Part shown: positions 1-8,929 of the stretch, piece after piece | How the letters are laid out: each line of letters starts with the position of its first letter | How positions within the stretch are numbered: position 1 is the stretch's first letter | Assembly: GCF_008704395.1 (NCBI RefSeq) | Contig: NZ_CP023695.1 | Location: forward strand, 7,564,001 to 7,628,000 | Length of the DNA stretch: 64,000 nt | From: Streptomyces alboniger | GTDB lineage: Bacteria; Actinomycetota; Actinomycetes; Streptomycetales; Streptomycetaceae | Direction: 5' to 3' | Program-made: the position numbers and the translations under genes | Notes under the pieces: model-generated | What the model was told of the DNA's origin: nothing | What the model saw: only the letters and a program-made list of their open reading frames with translations | Databases searched by the model: none

Positions 1-681
1 GAGCGGCTGGCCCGACTGATCGAGGAGATCCGGTCGGCCGACCGCGACCCGGCGGCGCAGGACGGACCGCCCTCCGTCGTCGAGGCCGTCGCCGCGCACC
101 GCGAGGCCGACGGGCGGCTGCTCGACCCCCGCACGGCCGCCGTCGAACTCCTCAACGTCCTGCGGCCGACCGTCGCCGTCACCTGGTACACGGTCTTCGG
201 CGCGCACGCGCTGCACCGGCACCCGGAGTTGCGCAAGCGGCTGGCCGGCGAGGGGGAGGGCTACGCGCGCGCGTTCGCCCATGAGGTGCGGCGCTTCTAC
301 CCGTTCGCGCCGTTCGTCGCGGGCCTCGCCCCCGCCGACCTGGACTGGCAGGGCGAGCCCATCAAGGAGGGCACCCTGGTCCTGCTCGACCTCTACGGAC
401 AGAACCACGACCCCGGTCTGTGGGACGCGCCGTACACCTTCGACCCCGAGCGGTTCACGGGGCGCGAACCCGGCCGCGACGAACTCGTCCCCCAGGGCGG
501 CGGCGACGCCGCCGAAGGACACCGCTGCCCGGGCGAGGACGTCACCCTGGCGGTCCTGACCGCTCTGCTCCCGCGCCTCGCGCGGCTCGACTACCACGTG
601 CCCGAGCAGGACTTGCGTATCCCGTTGCACAGGATGCCGACCAGGCCCCGCAGCGGCTTCGTCATGACGGACGTGCGCTGA
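1..681 (+). CDS. Cytochrome P450, CYP152-like fatty acid peroxygenase (3' part)
   Basis: The frame is open from the first base, so the 5' end lies outside the window; 226 residues are visible. Features of the CYP152 (P450 BSbeta/SPalpha) peroxygenase family are present in order: an I-helix segment with the Arg-Pro pair (NVLRPTVAVTWY) that in this family replaces the acid-alcohol pair and holds the fatty acid carboxylate, an ExxR-type EVRRFYPF helix, the NHDPGLWDAP region, and the haem loop PQGGGDAAEGHRCPGED with the cysteine ligand. Members use hydrogen peroxide to hydroxylate or decarboxylate fatty acids, without redox partners. The family assignment is strong from these motifs; alpha versus beta regioselectivity cannot be read. 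The HAD gene follows after about 100 bases. Confidence 0.9.
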   Translation, partial: ERLARLIEEIRSADRDPAAQDGPPSVVEAVAAHREADGRLLDPRTAAVELLNVLRPTVAVTWYTVFGAHALHRHPELRKRLAGEGEGYARAFAHEVRRFYPFAPFVAGLAPADLDWQGEPIKEGTLVLLDLYGQNHDPGLWDAPYTFDPERFTGREPGRDELVPQGGGDAAEGHRCPGEDVTLAVLTALLPRLARLDYHVPEQDLRIPLHRMPTRPRSGFVMTDVR

Positions 682-778
682 AGCGCCGCAGAGGGTGTGT
701 GCTCGACCGCCGTACAGGAAGTGTGCTCGACCGCCGTGAAGTACGGGCGCGAAACCGAGAAGGGAACGGTGTGAAGCC

Positions 779-1444
779 ATGGCGCGTGCCGCGCTGTTCG
801 ACGTCGACGGAACACTCACCGACACCAACCACCTGCATGTGATCACATGGTGGGAGGCGTTCCGCCAAGCCGGCCAGAACGTCGCGATGCTCGACATCCA
901 CCGTGCCGTCGGCCTAGGTTCGGCCGACCTCATCGCCCATCTGCTCGGCGACGACCGCGACCACGAGCGGGACGACGAGATCAGTGCCGCGCACAGCACC
1001 CTCTACGGCACGTACTTCGACCGGCTCCCCGCGCTGAACGGCGCCCGCGAACTGCTCCACGCCCTCCACGGACACGGCTGGCGCGTCGTCCTCGCGACCT
1101 CGGCGGGCGGCGCGGAACTCGGCGCCCTGCGCCGGGCCATCGACGCGGACGACGTCATCGCCGGCATCGCGAGCGCGGACGACGTGGACTCGGGCAAACC
1201 GGCCCCCGACCCCGTCCACCACGCACTGGACATCGCCGAATGCGCACCGGACGAGGCGCTGTTCGTCGGCGACACCGTGTGGGACATGCGGGCGGCGGCC
1301 CGAGCGGGCGTACGGAGCATCGCGCTGCTCTCGGGAGGCATCCCCCGCCGTGATCTGGAGGAGGCCGGGGCCGGTGCCGTCTACGCGGACCCCGCCGAGC
1401 TGCTGGAGCGTCTGGACAGCGAGGTCCTCACCGACAAGAGGTAA
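779..1444 (+). CDS. HAD-family phosphatase
   Basis: A 221-residue haloacid dehalogenase-like hydrolase, likely a cytoplasmic small-molecule phosphatase. Motif I is FDVDGTLTDT near residue 8, with the nucleophile Asp and the acid/base Asp two residues on. Motif II is the Thr of VVLATSAGG, motif III the Lys of SGKPAPDP, and motif IV the GDTVWDM acidic pair, so all catalytic positions are intact. The helical cap between motifs I and II is that of the beta-phosphoglucomutase/phosphoglycolate phosphatase group. ATG at 779 is preceded by a purine-rich GAGAAGGGA. The substrate cannot be inferred. A strong hairpin follows the stop. Confidence 0.88.
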   Translation: MARAALFDVDGTLTDTNHLHVITWWEAFRQAGQNVAMLDIHRAVGLGSADLIAHLLGDDRDHERDDEISAAHSTLYGTYFDRLPALNGARELLHALHGHGWRVVLATSAGGAELGALRRAIDADDVIAGIASADDVDSGKPAPDPVHHALDIAECAPDEALFVGDTVWDMRAAARAGVRSIALLSGGIPRRDLEEAGAGAVYADPAELLERLDSEVLTDKR

Positions 1445-1474
1445 CAGCGCCCGCCGTGCGGCGCGCCGAGGAGG

Positions 1475-1512
1475 AGACCGACCGGCCGCACCCCAATGCG
1501 GCCGGTCGGTCG
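1475..1512. terminator. Rho-independent-type hairpin after the HAD gene
   Basis: A perfect 15-bp inverted repeat: left arm 1476-1490 and right arm 1497-1511, with a 6-base loop (ccccaa). It lies 30 bases past the HAD stop. There is no clear U-tract, which is common for streptomycete terminators. Confidence 0.7.
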
Positions 1513-1864
1513 GGCGTGGCGTCCGAGGGCCGTTCCGACGCTTCGCACCCCGCGTCGCGTGTGCCCCTCACGACCCCAGGTATGCCCCGCCTCTACCGAA
1601 CGAGCGACATGACGAACACGTAAGCGTGTCTTGTCGAGGCGGGGGAGTGGCAGTGGCGCGGCCCCTGACGGCGGCGACCCGCCCTCCCGCAGCCGCCTTG
1701 TGGCGAAGGCTGTTTGGCCCCGGATTCGAAGGGCAGGCGAATAACGTGCTTCGGACCGGAGGCGCGTTCGCGGGAGCGGTGTGCTCACTCCTGGTGGATG
1801 CCTGCCGGGGCGCCCCGTTTCTCGCGTGTCACTTGTTGGCGGCACCGTTGAGGAGCGAATTCTG
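1513..1864 (+). other. Intergenic region upstream of the sigma factor gene
   Basis: About 350 bases without a convincing gene; the short open frames here lack domains and plausible starts. It probably carries the promoter of the sigma factor gene, but I could not identify a clear -35/-10 pair or a SigB-type GTTT/GGGTA pair. Confidence 0.4.
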
Positions 1865-2710
1865 ATGCTTACCGACCTCACTGCATACTCCGCCCGTCGT
1901 CGTACGACGACCCGGCACCCCCACAACGACGCACCGGACACGGCGGCGCGATTCGCCCGCCTCGCCGCCCTGGAGGACGGCCCCGAGCGCGAACTGCTCT
2001 GCGAGGAGATCGTCGAGGCCTGGCTGCCCATGGCCCACCGGATCGCGGGCAGGTTCCGGAACAAGGGCGAGAGCATCGAGGACCTCCAGCAGGTCGCCGC
2101 GATGGGCCTGGTCAAGGCCGTCAACCGGTACGAGCCCGGCCGCGGCGCCTTCGAGAGCTACGCCGTGCCCACCATCACGGGCGAACTGCGCCGCCACTTC
2201 CGCGACCGCATGTGGGACGTGCGCGTGCCCCGCCGCGTCCAGGAACTGCGGAACAAGGTCCGCGTCGCGCGCCGCGAACTCCTCGACCAGCCGGGCAGCG
2301 GGCGCGAGCCCGGCATCGCCGAGATCGCCGCACACGCGGGCCTCACCGAGGACGAGGTCCGGGACGGCATGGAGGCCATGGAGGGCTACAGCGCCCTGTC
2401 GCTGGACGCCGAGATCTCCTCCGCCGACCCCGACGGCTTCAGCCTCGCCGACACACTCGGGGCGCCCGACCCCGCGTACGACTGCATCACCGACCGGGAG
2501 GCGGCCAAGGCGGGCCTGCGACAGCTGCCCGAGCGTGAACGGACCATCCTCTACCTGCGCTTCTTCGAGGACATGACGCAGAGCAAGATCGCGGAGGAGC
2601 TCGGCATCTCGCAGATGCACGTCTCACGTCTCATCAGCCGCAGCTGCGCCCGCGTCCGTTCCGCCGCCGACGTCGGACACGAGGCGGCCGAGCCCGCCCG
2701 CGCCGCGTGA
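1865..2710 (+). CDS. RNA polymerase sigma factor, SigB/SigF/SigG subfamily
   Basis: A 281-residue stress/sporulation-type sigma-70 factor. Region 2 starts around residue 50 (CEEIVEAWLPMAHRIAGRF) and includes DLQQVAAMGLVKAVNRYEPGRGAFESYAVPTI. Region 3 follows (GIAEIAAHAGLTEDEV), and region 4 carries the HTH (LPERERTILYLRFFEDMTQSKIAEELGISQMHVSRLI). Such factors in Streptomyces are held by RsbW-like anti-sigma factors and released by STAS antagonists; genes of those families occur at 12012, 26075 and 28260, although a direct link is only inference. I chose ATG 1865 over upstream in-frame starts because GAGGAGCGA sits at good spacing and homologues begin there. Confidence 0.93.
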   Translation: MLTDLTAYSARRRTTTRHPHNDAPDTAARFARLAALEDGPERELLCEEIVEAWLPMAHRIAGRFRNKGESIEDLQQVAAMGLVKAVNRYEPGRGAFESYAVPTITGELRRHFRDRMWDVRVPRRVQELRNKVRVARRELLDQPGSGREPGIAEIAAHAGLTEDEVRDGMEAMEGYSALSLDAEISSADPDGFSLADTLGAPDPAYDCITDREAAKAGLRQLPERERTILYLRFFEDMTQSKIAEELGISQMHVSRLISRSCARVRSAADVGHEAAEPARAA

Positions 2711-2809
2711 CCGGCCGGAGCCGGACGCGCGCAGGCACGGGCGAGGGGCCTTACGGCCGGTTGACGGACGTCCGGATTGGGCGGCGCGACTCCAGGGAAC
2801 GCGTGTCCC

Positions 2810-4279
2810 ATGTCGCATGATCACACCCGAGCCCCCGTACTGGAAGCCCTCGCCGAACACCGGAGCAAGGGCCGGATCGGCTTCACACCACCGGGCCACA
2901 AGCAGGCCCGCGGCGCCGATCCGGCCGTGCGCGAACTGCTGGGCGACGCGGCCTTCCTCGGTGACGTGCTGGCCTCGGGAGGACTCGACGACCGGCGCAC
3001 GCGGGGACGGGTTCTCGAACGGGCCGAGCGGCTGATGGCGGACGCCGTGCACGCCGAGCACACCTTCTTCTCCACGTGCGGCAGTTCGCTCTCCGTCAAG
3101 TCGGCCATGCTGTCCATCGCCGGTCCCGGCTCGAAACTGCTCGTCGGCCGGGACGCGCACAAGTCCGTCGTCTCCGGACTGATCCTCTCCGGGATCCAGC
3201 CGGTGTGGGTCGAACCGAGGTGGGACGACAAGCGCCATCTGGCGCACGCACCGGGAGCGGAGGACTTCGAGGCCGCGTTCGCCGCGCACCCCGACGCGAA
3301 AGGCGCGCTGGTCACCAGCCCGACCCCGTACGGGGCCTGCGCCGATCTGAGCGGTATCGCGGCCGTCTGCCACAGCCGGTCACGGCCGCTCGTCGTGGAC
3401 GAGGCCTGGGGCGCGCACCTGCCCTTCCATCCCGATCTGCCGTCCTGGGCGATGGACGCGGGCGCCGACATCTGTGTGACGAGCATCCACAAGATGGGCA
3501 GCGGACTGGAGCAGGGGTCCGTCTTCCACCTCCAGGGCGACCTGATCGACCCGGAGGTCCTGGAGAACTGCGCGGACCTCCTCGGCACCACCAGCCCGTC
3601 CACCCTGATCTACGCGGGGCTCGACGGATGGCGGCGCCAGATGGCGCTGCACGGCCACGAACTGATGGGCAGGGCGCTGGACCTGGCGGCCGAGGTGCGG
3701 GAGGCGATCGAGACGATCGACGGCCTGCACGTCAACGACCGCGCCGACTTCTGCGGACCCGGCCTCGCCGCCGACTTCGACCCCCTGCCGGTCGTCATCG
3801 AGGTCGACGGCCTCGGCACCAGCGGCTACCGGGCGGCGGACTGGCTGCGCCGCCACCACGCGCTGGACGCACACCTCAGCGACCACCGCCGGATCAGCGC
3901 CCAGATCACCCACGGCGACGACCACGACACGACGGGCCTGCTGCTCGCGGCCCTGCGCGACCTGGCCCACGCCGCCCCGCATCTGGAACCCGCCCCGCCG
4001 GTGGAGGTCCCCACCTCCGCCGAACTCCGGATGGAGCAGGCGATCCTGCCCCGCGACGCGTTCTTCGGGCCCACCGAGGACGTGCCGGTGGCGGAGGCGG
4101 CGGGGCGCGTCGCCGCCGAGATGATGACCCCGTACCCGCCCGGCATCCCCACGGCACTGCCCGGCGAGCGGCTCACCGAGCCCGTCCTGCGCTATCTGCG
4201 CAGCGGCGTGGCCGCGGGCATGAACCTCCCCGACGCCAAGGACAGCGAACTGAACACCGTGCGGGTAGTCGCCGAATAA
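2810..4279 (+). CDS. Orn/Lys/Arg decarboxylase family (PLP-dependent)
   Basis: A 489-residue fold-type I PLP enzyme of the basic amino acid decarboxylase family, in the shorter form resembling Bacillus SpeA/YaaO rather than the roughly 750-residue inducible enterobacterial enzymes. Visible elements are the N-terminal GFTPPGHKQ, the cofactor-contacting FSTCGSSLSVKSAML, LVVDEAWGAHLPFHPDLP (Asp contacting the pyridine N, His), and CVTSIHKMGSGLEQGSV containing the Schiff-base lysine near residue 227. The C-terminal domain (PYPPGIP, EPVLRYL) is present. It decarboxylates ornithine, lysine or arginine to a polyamine or diamine; which one is not readable. ATG 2810 follows AGGGA and matches the family start. 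Confidence 0.9.
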   Translation: MSHDHTRAPVLEALAEHRSKGRIGFTPPGHKQARGADPAVRELLGDAAFLGDVLASGGLDDRRTRGRVLERAERLMADAVHAEHTFFSTCGSSLSVKSAMLSIAGPGSKLLVGRDAHKSVVSGLILSGIQPVWVEPRWDDKRHLAHAPGAEDFEAAFAAHPDAKGALVTSPTPYGACADLSGIAAVCHSRSRPLVVDEAWGAHLPFHPDLPSWAMDAGADICVTSIHKMGSGLEQGSVFHLQGDLIDPEVLENCADLLGTTSPSTLIYAGLDGWRRQMALHGHELMGRALDLAAEVREAIETIDGLHVNDRADFCGPGLAADFDPLPVVIEVDGLGTSGYRAADWLRRHHALDAHLSDHRRISAQITHGDDHDTTGLLLAALRDLAHAAPHLEPAPPVEVPTSAELRMEQAILPRDAFFGPTEDVPVAEAAGRVAAEMMTPYPPGIPTALPGERLTEPVLRYLRSGVAAGMNLPDAKDSELNTVRVVAE

Positions 4280-4320
4280 CCGCGCGAACCCCGCGGCAAC
4301 GAAGGAACGGAGCACAGCAC

Positions 4321-4617
4321 ATGAGCGACCAGGACATGAACCAGCAGCACATGGACGAGCGGAATCCCCCCTCCCCGGGCCAGGACGGCCCGCCCGTCCC
4401 CAGGGACCTGCCCGACCAGCAGGCCTCCGACGACAACGACGCCTGGGACGTGGACGAGAAGACAGCCACGACGGGCAACGCCCCCGACAGCGACGACGAC
4501 GTACCCGAGACGGACGAGGGCGGAACCGGCCGGCGCGGCGATTCGCGGCCCGACGCGTCGGGCTCCGAGCCGCCCGAGATGGAGGAGCATCCCGAACCGG
4601 ACGAGCCCACCGGCTGA
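4321..4617 (+). CDS. Small acidic, probably disordered protein
   Basis: A 98-residue open frame with a good GAAGGA ribosome site 41 bases after the decarboxylase stop. The translation (MSDQDMNQQHMDERNPPSP...) is rich in Asp, Glu, Pro, Gly and Ser, has one Trp, no Cys and no hydrophobic segment, so it should be soluble and largely unfolded. I do not recognise a domain. Spacing suggests co-transcription with the decarboxylase. The reverse strand and other frames here are typical high-GC shadows. Confidence 0.65.
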   Translation: MSDQDMNQQHMDERNPPSPGQDGPPVPRDLPDQQASDDNDAWDVDEKTATTGNAPDSDDDVPETDEGGTGRRGDSRPDASGSEPPEMEEHPEPDEPTG

Positions 4618-4648
4618 GCGACACGTCCAAGGGCTGAGGGACACGTCC
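4612..4648 (+). repeat. Short tandem direct repeat (2 x 17 bases, period 20)
   Basis: The sequence ggctgagcgacacgtcc at 4612-4628 recurs with one change at 4632-4648. The first copy contains the stop codon of the small acidic gene. It looks like a local duplication. Confidence 0.6.
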
Positions 4649-4736
4649 GGGCCGCTCGCCGTGCCCCGCGCCCCGTCATGGGCGACGCTGGAGTGACACG
4701 CACACCGCCGGGGACCACCGGCGGCCGGAGGTGTCG

Positions 4737-5765
4737 ATGGAGCCCGTGGAGGCGCTGGAACGGATCGCCTTTCTGCTGGAGCGCGGCCGCGCCCCGACCT
4801 ACCGCGTGCGGGCCTTTCGCACCGCGGCCGCGGTGATCGGGGCGCTGGCCGACGGCGAGGCCGCGCGGCGCGCCGCGGACGGAACCCTGGAGTCGCTCAA
4901 AGGGGTCGGCCCCAAGACCGCGGGCGTGGTCCGCGAGGCACTCGCCGGAGAAGTGCCGGGATATCTGCAACGGCTTGAGGGGGAGGCGCACGACCCGCTC
5001 GCCGAGGGCGGCGCCGAGCTGCGCGCGCTGCTGCGCGGCGACTGCCACCTGCACTCCGACTGGTCCGACGGCGGCAGCCCCATCGAGGAGATGGGCCGGG
5101 CCGCCATGGCCCTCGGGCACGAGTGGGCGGTCCTCACCGACCACTCGCCACGGCTGACCATCGCCCGCGGCCTCTCCCCGGAGCGGCTGCGCGAGCAGCT
5201 GGACGTGGTGGCCGACCTCAACACCCGCTGGGCGCCCTTCCGGCTGCTCACCGGCATCGAGTGCGACATCCTCGACGACGGCTCCCTCGACCAGGAGCCC
5301 GAACTGCTCGACCGGCTGGACCTGGTGGTCGTGTCGGTGCACTCCAAGCTCCGCATGGACGCCGCCGCGATGACACGCCGCATGGTCACCGCCGTCAGCA
5401 ACCCCCGGGCGAACGTCCTCGGCCACTGCACCGGACGGCTCGTCACCGGGCGCGGCAGACCCGAGTCGCAGTTCGACGCGGACAAGGTGTTCGCCGCGTG
5501 CGCGGCGGCGGGCACGGCCGTGGAGATCAACAGCCGTCCCGAGCGGCTCGATCCGCCGCGCAGGCTGTTGCGCCGGGCCGTGGACGCGGGGGTCCTGTTC
5601 TCCGTGGACACCGACGCGCACGCCCCCGGCCAGCTGGACTGGCAGATCATCGGGTGCGCGCGGGCCGAGGAGTGCGGCGTCCCCGCCGAGCGCGTGGTGA
5701 ACACCTGGACGGCGGAGGAACTGCTGGCCTGGACCCGCGGGAGCCGGGCCGGGACCGCCACCTGA
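4737..5765 (+). CDS. HhH-PHP domain phosphoesterase (PolX-like, without polymerase core)
   Basis: A 342-residue protein with an N-terminal helix-hairpin-helix segment (ERIAFLLERGRAPTYRVRAFRTAA ... LKGVGPKTAGVVREAL, residues about 5-70) and a C-terminal PHP domain starting at about residue 100 with the metal-binding HxH (DCHLHSDWSDGG), then LTDHSPRL, GIECDIL, VSVHSK, and SVDTDAHAPGQLDW. This is the layout of bacterial PolX minus its nucleotidyltransferase palm and fingers. PHP domains are metal-dependent phosphoesterases or exonucleases; a DNA-repair role is plausible but not shown. GGAGG at 4727-4731 fits ATG 4737 better than the GTG at 4731. Confidence 0.85.
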   Translation: MEPVEALERIAFLLERGRAPTYRVRAFRTAAAVIGALADGEAARRAADGTLESLKGVGPKTAGVVREALAGEVPGYLQRLEGEAHDPLAEGGAELRALLRGDCHLHSDWSDGGSPIEEMGRAAMALGHEWAVLTDHSPRLTIARGLSPERLREQLDVVADLNTRWAPFRLLTGIECDILDDGSLDQEPELLDRLDLVVVSVHSKLRMDAAAMTRRMVTAVSNPRANVLGHCTGRLVTGRGRPESQFDADKVFAACAAAGTAVEINSRPERLDPPRRLLRRAVDAGVLFSVDTDAHAPGQLDWQIIGCARAEECGVPAERVVNTWTAEELLAWTRGSRAGTAT

Positions 5766-5789
5766 CCCTGTGTCTATCGGCCGCGGTGG

Positions 5790-7895
5790 CTATTGGCCGC
5801 GCGCGAGGCCCGCCAGCACCCGGTCCGGCGTGAGGGGCAGTTCGCGCAGCCGTACGCCGGTCGCGTGGCGCACCGCGTTGCCGATGGCGGCGGCCGTCCC
5901 GACGATGCCGATCTCTCCGATCCCCTTGCTGCCCATGGGGTTCAGATGAGGGTCGTCCTCGTCGATCCAGTGCGCCTCGAGCGCGGGAACGTCCGCGTGC
6001 GCCGGGACGTGATAGGCGGCGAGGTCGCTCTCCACGAAGTCACCGAAGGCCGCGTCCATCGTGCTGTTCTCCGTCAGCGCCATCCCGAGGCCCATGGTCA
6101 TCGCGCCGATGAACTGTGAGCGCGCCGTACGGGCGTTGAGGATGTGCCCGGCCGCGTAGACGCCCAGCAGGCGGCGTACGCGTACCTCGCCGGACACGGT
6201 GTCGACGCCGACCTCGGCGAAGTGCGCGCCGAAAGCGTGCCGCGCGTACTCGCTGTCCGCGTCCGCGGTGCCCGCCGTGTCGGCGGAGGCGCCCACCCCC
6301 TCCGGGGGCAACTGCTGGCCCTGCTGCTCGGCAAGCCGCTTGGCAAGGCGCGAGCACGCCTCGTGGACCGCCCAGCCCCACGACGACGTTCCCGAGGAAC
6401 CGCCCGCGAGCGGCGCGTCCGGCAGATCGCTGCTGCCGACCACGGCCCGCACCCGGTCCACCGGGACACCGAGCGCGTCGGCGGCGACCTGCGCGAGCAC
6501 GGTGCGGGCGCCCGTACCGATGTCGGTGGCGTTGACGCGCACCACGTAACTGCCGTCCGGGTAGGCGTGCGCGCTCGCCCGGGACGGCGAGGCGAGCGCC
6601 GGATACGTCGCGGAGGCGACCCCGCTGCCCACCAGGACGGGTCCCTCGGCACGGGAGCGGGGCCGCGGATCACGCTCGGACCAGCCGAAGCGGCGGGCGC
6701 CCTCGCGCAGACACTCGGCGAGATGCCGGCTGCTGAAGGGCCGGGAGCTGTCGGGTTCCGTGCGGGTGTCGTTGCGCAGCCGCAGCTCGACGGGGTCGAT
6801 GTCGAGACGCTCGGCGAGTTCGTCCATCGCCGACTCCAGCGCGTACATGCCCGGCGCCTCACCAGGCGCCCGCATCCACGAAGGGCTCGGCACGTCGAGG
6901 GGCACGACCCGGTGGGTGGTGCGGCTGTGCGGCGAGCCGTACATGACGCGCGTGGCGGCGGCCGCGGTCTCGACGAACTCCTTGACGCGGGAGGTCTGCG
7001 AGGTCACTTCATGGACCACGGAGATCAGTGTGCCGTCCCTCTCCGCGCCGAGCCGCACCCGCTGGACGGTCGGCGAGCGGTGACCCACCACCGCCGCCAA
7101 CTGGCGCCGCGGCAGGGCCAGTTTGACCGGCCGCCCGGTCACCCTGGCGGCCATGGAGGCGAGCACCACCTGCGGGCGAGGAGTGCCCTTGGAGCCGAAG
7201 CCGCCGCCGACGTGCTCGGAGACGACCGTGATCCGCTCCTTGGGCAGCGCGAACATGCCCGCGAGGACATCGCGCACCGTGGTGGCGCCCTGGCTGGAGT
7301 CGTACACGGTCAGCCGCCCGTCCTGCCAGCGGGCGGTCGCCGCGTGCGGCTCCATGGGGTGGTTGTGCAGCGGCGGCACCCGGTAGACGACATCGACACG
7401 GGCGGGCGCGGAGTCCAGCGCGCCGTCGGCGTCGCCGCGCACGTGCTCCCCCGAGGTGCCGTCCGTGTCCTCGGGTACGTACGCGTCCGCGTGATCGGCG
7501 CGCAGGGTGACGTCGTGCGGCTCCTCGGCGTAGTCGACCTGGACGGCGGCGGCGCCTTCGCGGGCCGCCTCCAGGGTCTCGGCGACGACGAGAGCGACGT
7601 ACCAGCCGCGGTGCGGGACGCGGGCGTCCTGGAGTACGAGGAGGTTCGCGTCGTCCGGCTCGACCAGGCGCGGCGCGTTGAGATGGCTGAGGACGTCCAG
7701 GACCCCGGGCAGGGCACGGGCAGCCGTGTCGTCGATGGAGGTGATCTCGCCGCGCGCCACCGTGGCCGGGACCGGCCAGGCGTAGGCGCACCCGTCGGGC
7801 GTGTGCTCGGCTGCGTAACGTGCGGCCCCGGTCACCTTGTCGGGGCCTTCCCTGCGCTCGGTGGGTGCCCCGAGAGCGCTGCTGGTGTCCGGCAT
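5790..7895 (-). CDS. yagR: Molybdenum aldehyde oxidoreductase, molybdopterin-binding subunit (YagR-like)
   Basis: The 701-residue large subunit of a xanthine dehydrogenase-family enzyme. The N-terminal aldehyde oxidase a/b-hammerhead domain (REGPDKVTGAARYAAEHTPDG) precedes the molybdenum cofactor domain with VGGGFGSKG, WMRAPGEAPGMYALESAMDELAERL and the C-terminal GSKGIGEIGIVGTAAAIGNAV, whose GEIG glutamate is the conserved catalytic base. It is the last gene of a three-gene operon transcribed 2Fe-2S subunit, FAD subunit, Mo subunit, the PaoABC/YagTSR order known for E. coli periplasmic aldehyde oxidase. No Tat signal is evident on the small subunit here, so the complex is probably cytoplasmic. 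Substrates are likely aldehydes. Confidence 0.92.
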   Translation of the reverse strand: MPDTSSALGAPTERREGPDKVTGAARYAAEHTPDGCAYAWPVPATVARGEITSIDDTAARALPGVLDVLSHLNAPRLVEPDDANLLVLQDARVPHRGWYVALVVAETLEAAREGAAAVQVDYAEEPHDVTLRADHADAYVPEDTDGTSGEHVRGDADGALDSAPARVDVVYRVPPLHNHPMEPHAATARWQDGRLTVYDSSQGATTVRDVLAGMFALPKERITVVSEHVGGGFGSKGTPRPQVVLASMAARVTGRPVKLALPRRQLAAVVGHRSPTVQRVRLGAERDGTLISVVHEVTSQTSRVKEFVETAAAATRVMYGSPHSRTTHRVVPLDVPSPSWMRAPGEAPGMYALESAMDELAERLDIDPVELRLRNDTRTEPDSSRPFSSRHLAECLREGARRFGWSERDPRPRSRAEGPVLVGSGVASATYPALASPSRASAHAYPDGSYVVRVNATDIGTGARTVLAQVAADALGVPVDRVRAVVGSSDLPDAPLAGGSSGTSSWGWAVHEACSRLAKRLAEQQGQQLPPEGVGASADTAGTADADSEYARHAFGAHFAEVGVDTVSGEVRVRRLLGVYAAGHILNARTARSQFIGAMTMGLGMALTENSTMDAAFGDFVESDLAAYHVPAHADVPALEAHWIDEDDPHLNPMGSKGIGEIGIVGTAAAIGNAVRHATGVRLRELPLTPDRVLAGLARGQ

Positions 7896-7933
7896 GGAGG
7901 TCTCTCCCTGGATAGCAAAGGGGCGGGGCCGAT

Positions 7934-8929
7934 TCAGGTACCCGTGGGCGAGGCGGCCAGGCGCCCCAGCACGTCACAGGCGAGGTTGCGGGCCAGCGGC
8001 ACCTTGAAGCCGTTGTCCCGCAGCGGCTCGGCTTCGGCCAGCTCGGCGTCGACGGCCCGCCGGAACGCCTCGTCGCTCGCAGCACCGCCCAGCAGCGCCC
8101 GCTCGGCGCGCAGGGCGCGCCAGGGCCGGTGCGCCAGACCGCCGAAGGCGATCCGTACGTCGCGTACGACGGACTCCTCGATGTTCAGGACCACGGCCAC
8201 GGAGGCGAGTGCGAAGGCGTACGAGGCGCGGTCGCGGGCCTTGCGGTAGGCGGAGGGCAGCCCCGCGGCCGTGGGCGGGAGCAGGACGCCGGTGATCAGC
8301 TCGCCGTGTGCGATCTCGGTGTCCACGTCGGGGCGCTCGCCCGGCAGCCGGTGGAACTCGGCCGCGGGCACGGTCCGCCGGCCGCCCGCGCCGTACAACT
8401 CCACCTGGGCGTCGAGCGCGGCCAGCGCGACCGCCATGTCGGAGGGGTGCGTGGCGATGCACTGCCGCGACTGGCCGAGGACCGCGTGGTCGCGGTGGAC
8501 GCCGTCGCGCGCGCCGCAGCCGGTGCCGGGCTCCCGCTTGTTGCACGGCTTGCCCACGTCCTGGAAATACGGGCAGCGGGTGCGCTGGAGCAGATTGCCG
8601 CCCGTCGTGGCCATGTTGCGCAGCTGGCCCGACGCGCCCGAGAGCAGCGCCTGGGACAGCACGGGGTAGCGCTCACGCACCAGCTGGTGGGCGGCGAGGT
8701 CGCTGTTGCGCACCGTCGCCCCGACCCGGAGGGACCCGTCGCCCAGCTCCTCGACCGAGTCCAGCGGCAGCGCGCTGACGTCGATGAGCGTCCGGGGGCG
8801 TTCCACGCCGAGCTTCATCAGGTCCACGAGATTGGTGCCGCCGCCCAGGTAGCGGGAGCTGGGCCGACCCGCGTGCGCGGCGGTGGCCTCGTCGACGCTG
8901 TGGGCGCGTACGTACATGAAGGACTTCAC
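7934..8929 (-). CDS. yagS: Molybdenum aldehyde oxidoreductase, FAD-binding subunit (YagS-like)
   Basis: 331 residues. The FAD-binding motif SSRYLGGGTNLVDLMKLGVERP and RNMATTGGNLLQRTRCPYF are followed by a cysteine-rich insertion (KPCNKREPGTGCGARDG) which in PaoB-type subunits carries an extra [4Fe-4S] cluster. It relays electrons between the 2Fe-2S and Mo subunits. The start is the GTG at 8929, which overlaps the TGA of the upstream gene (GTGA), evidence of translational coupling; the longer open frame that extends upstream is in the shadow of the 2Fe-2S gene. Confidence 0.92.
   Translation of the reverse strand: MKSFMYVRAHSVDEATAAHAGRPSSRYLGGGTNLVDLMKLGVERPRTLIDVSALPLDSVEELGDGSLRVGATVRNSDLAAHQLVRERYPVLSQALLSGASGQLRNMATTGGNLLQRTRCPYFQDVGKPCNKREPGTGCGARDGVHRDHAVLGQSRQCIATHPSDMAVALAALDAQVELYGAGGRRTVPAAEFHRLPGERPDVDTEIAHGELITGVLLPPTAAGLPSAYRKARDRASYAFALASVAVVLNIEESVVRDVRIAFGGLAHRPWRALRAERALLGGAASDEAFRRAVDAELAEAEPLRDNGFKVPLARNLACDVLGRLAASPTGT

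Noticed and set aside
6144..8249. 701-codon plus-strand frame opposite the aldehyde oxidoreductase genes
   Set aside because: An antisense shadow of yagR/yagS; the minus-strand proteins carry complete cofactor motifs.
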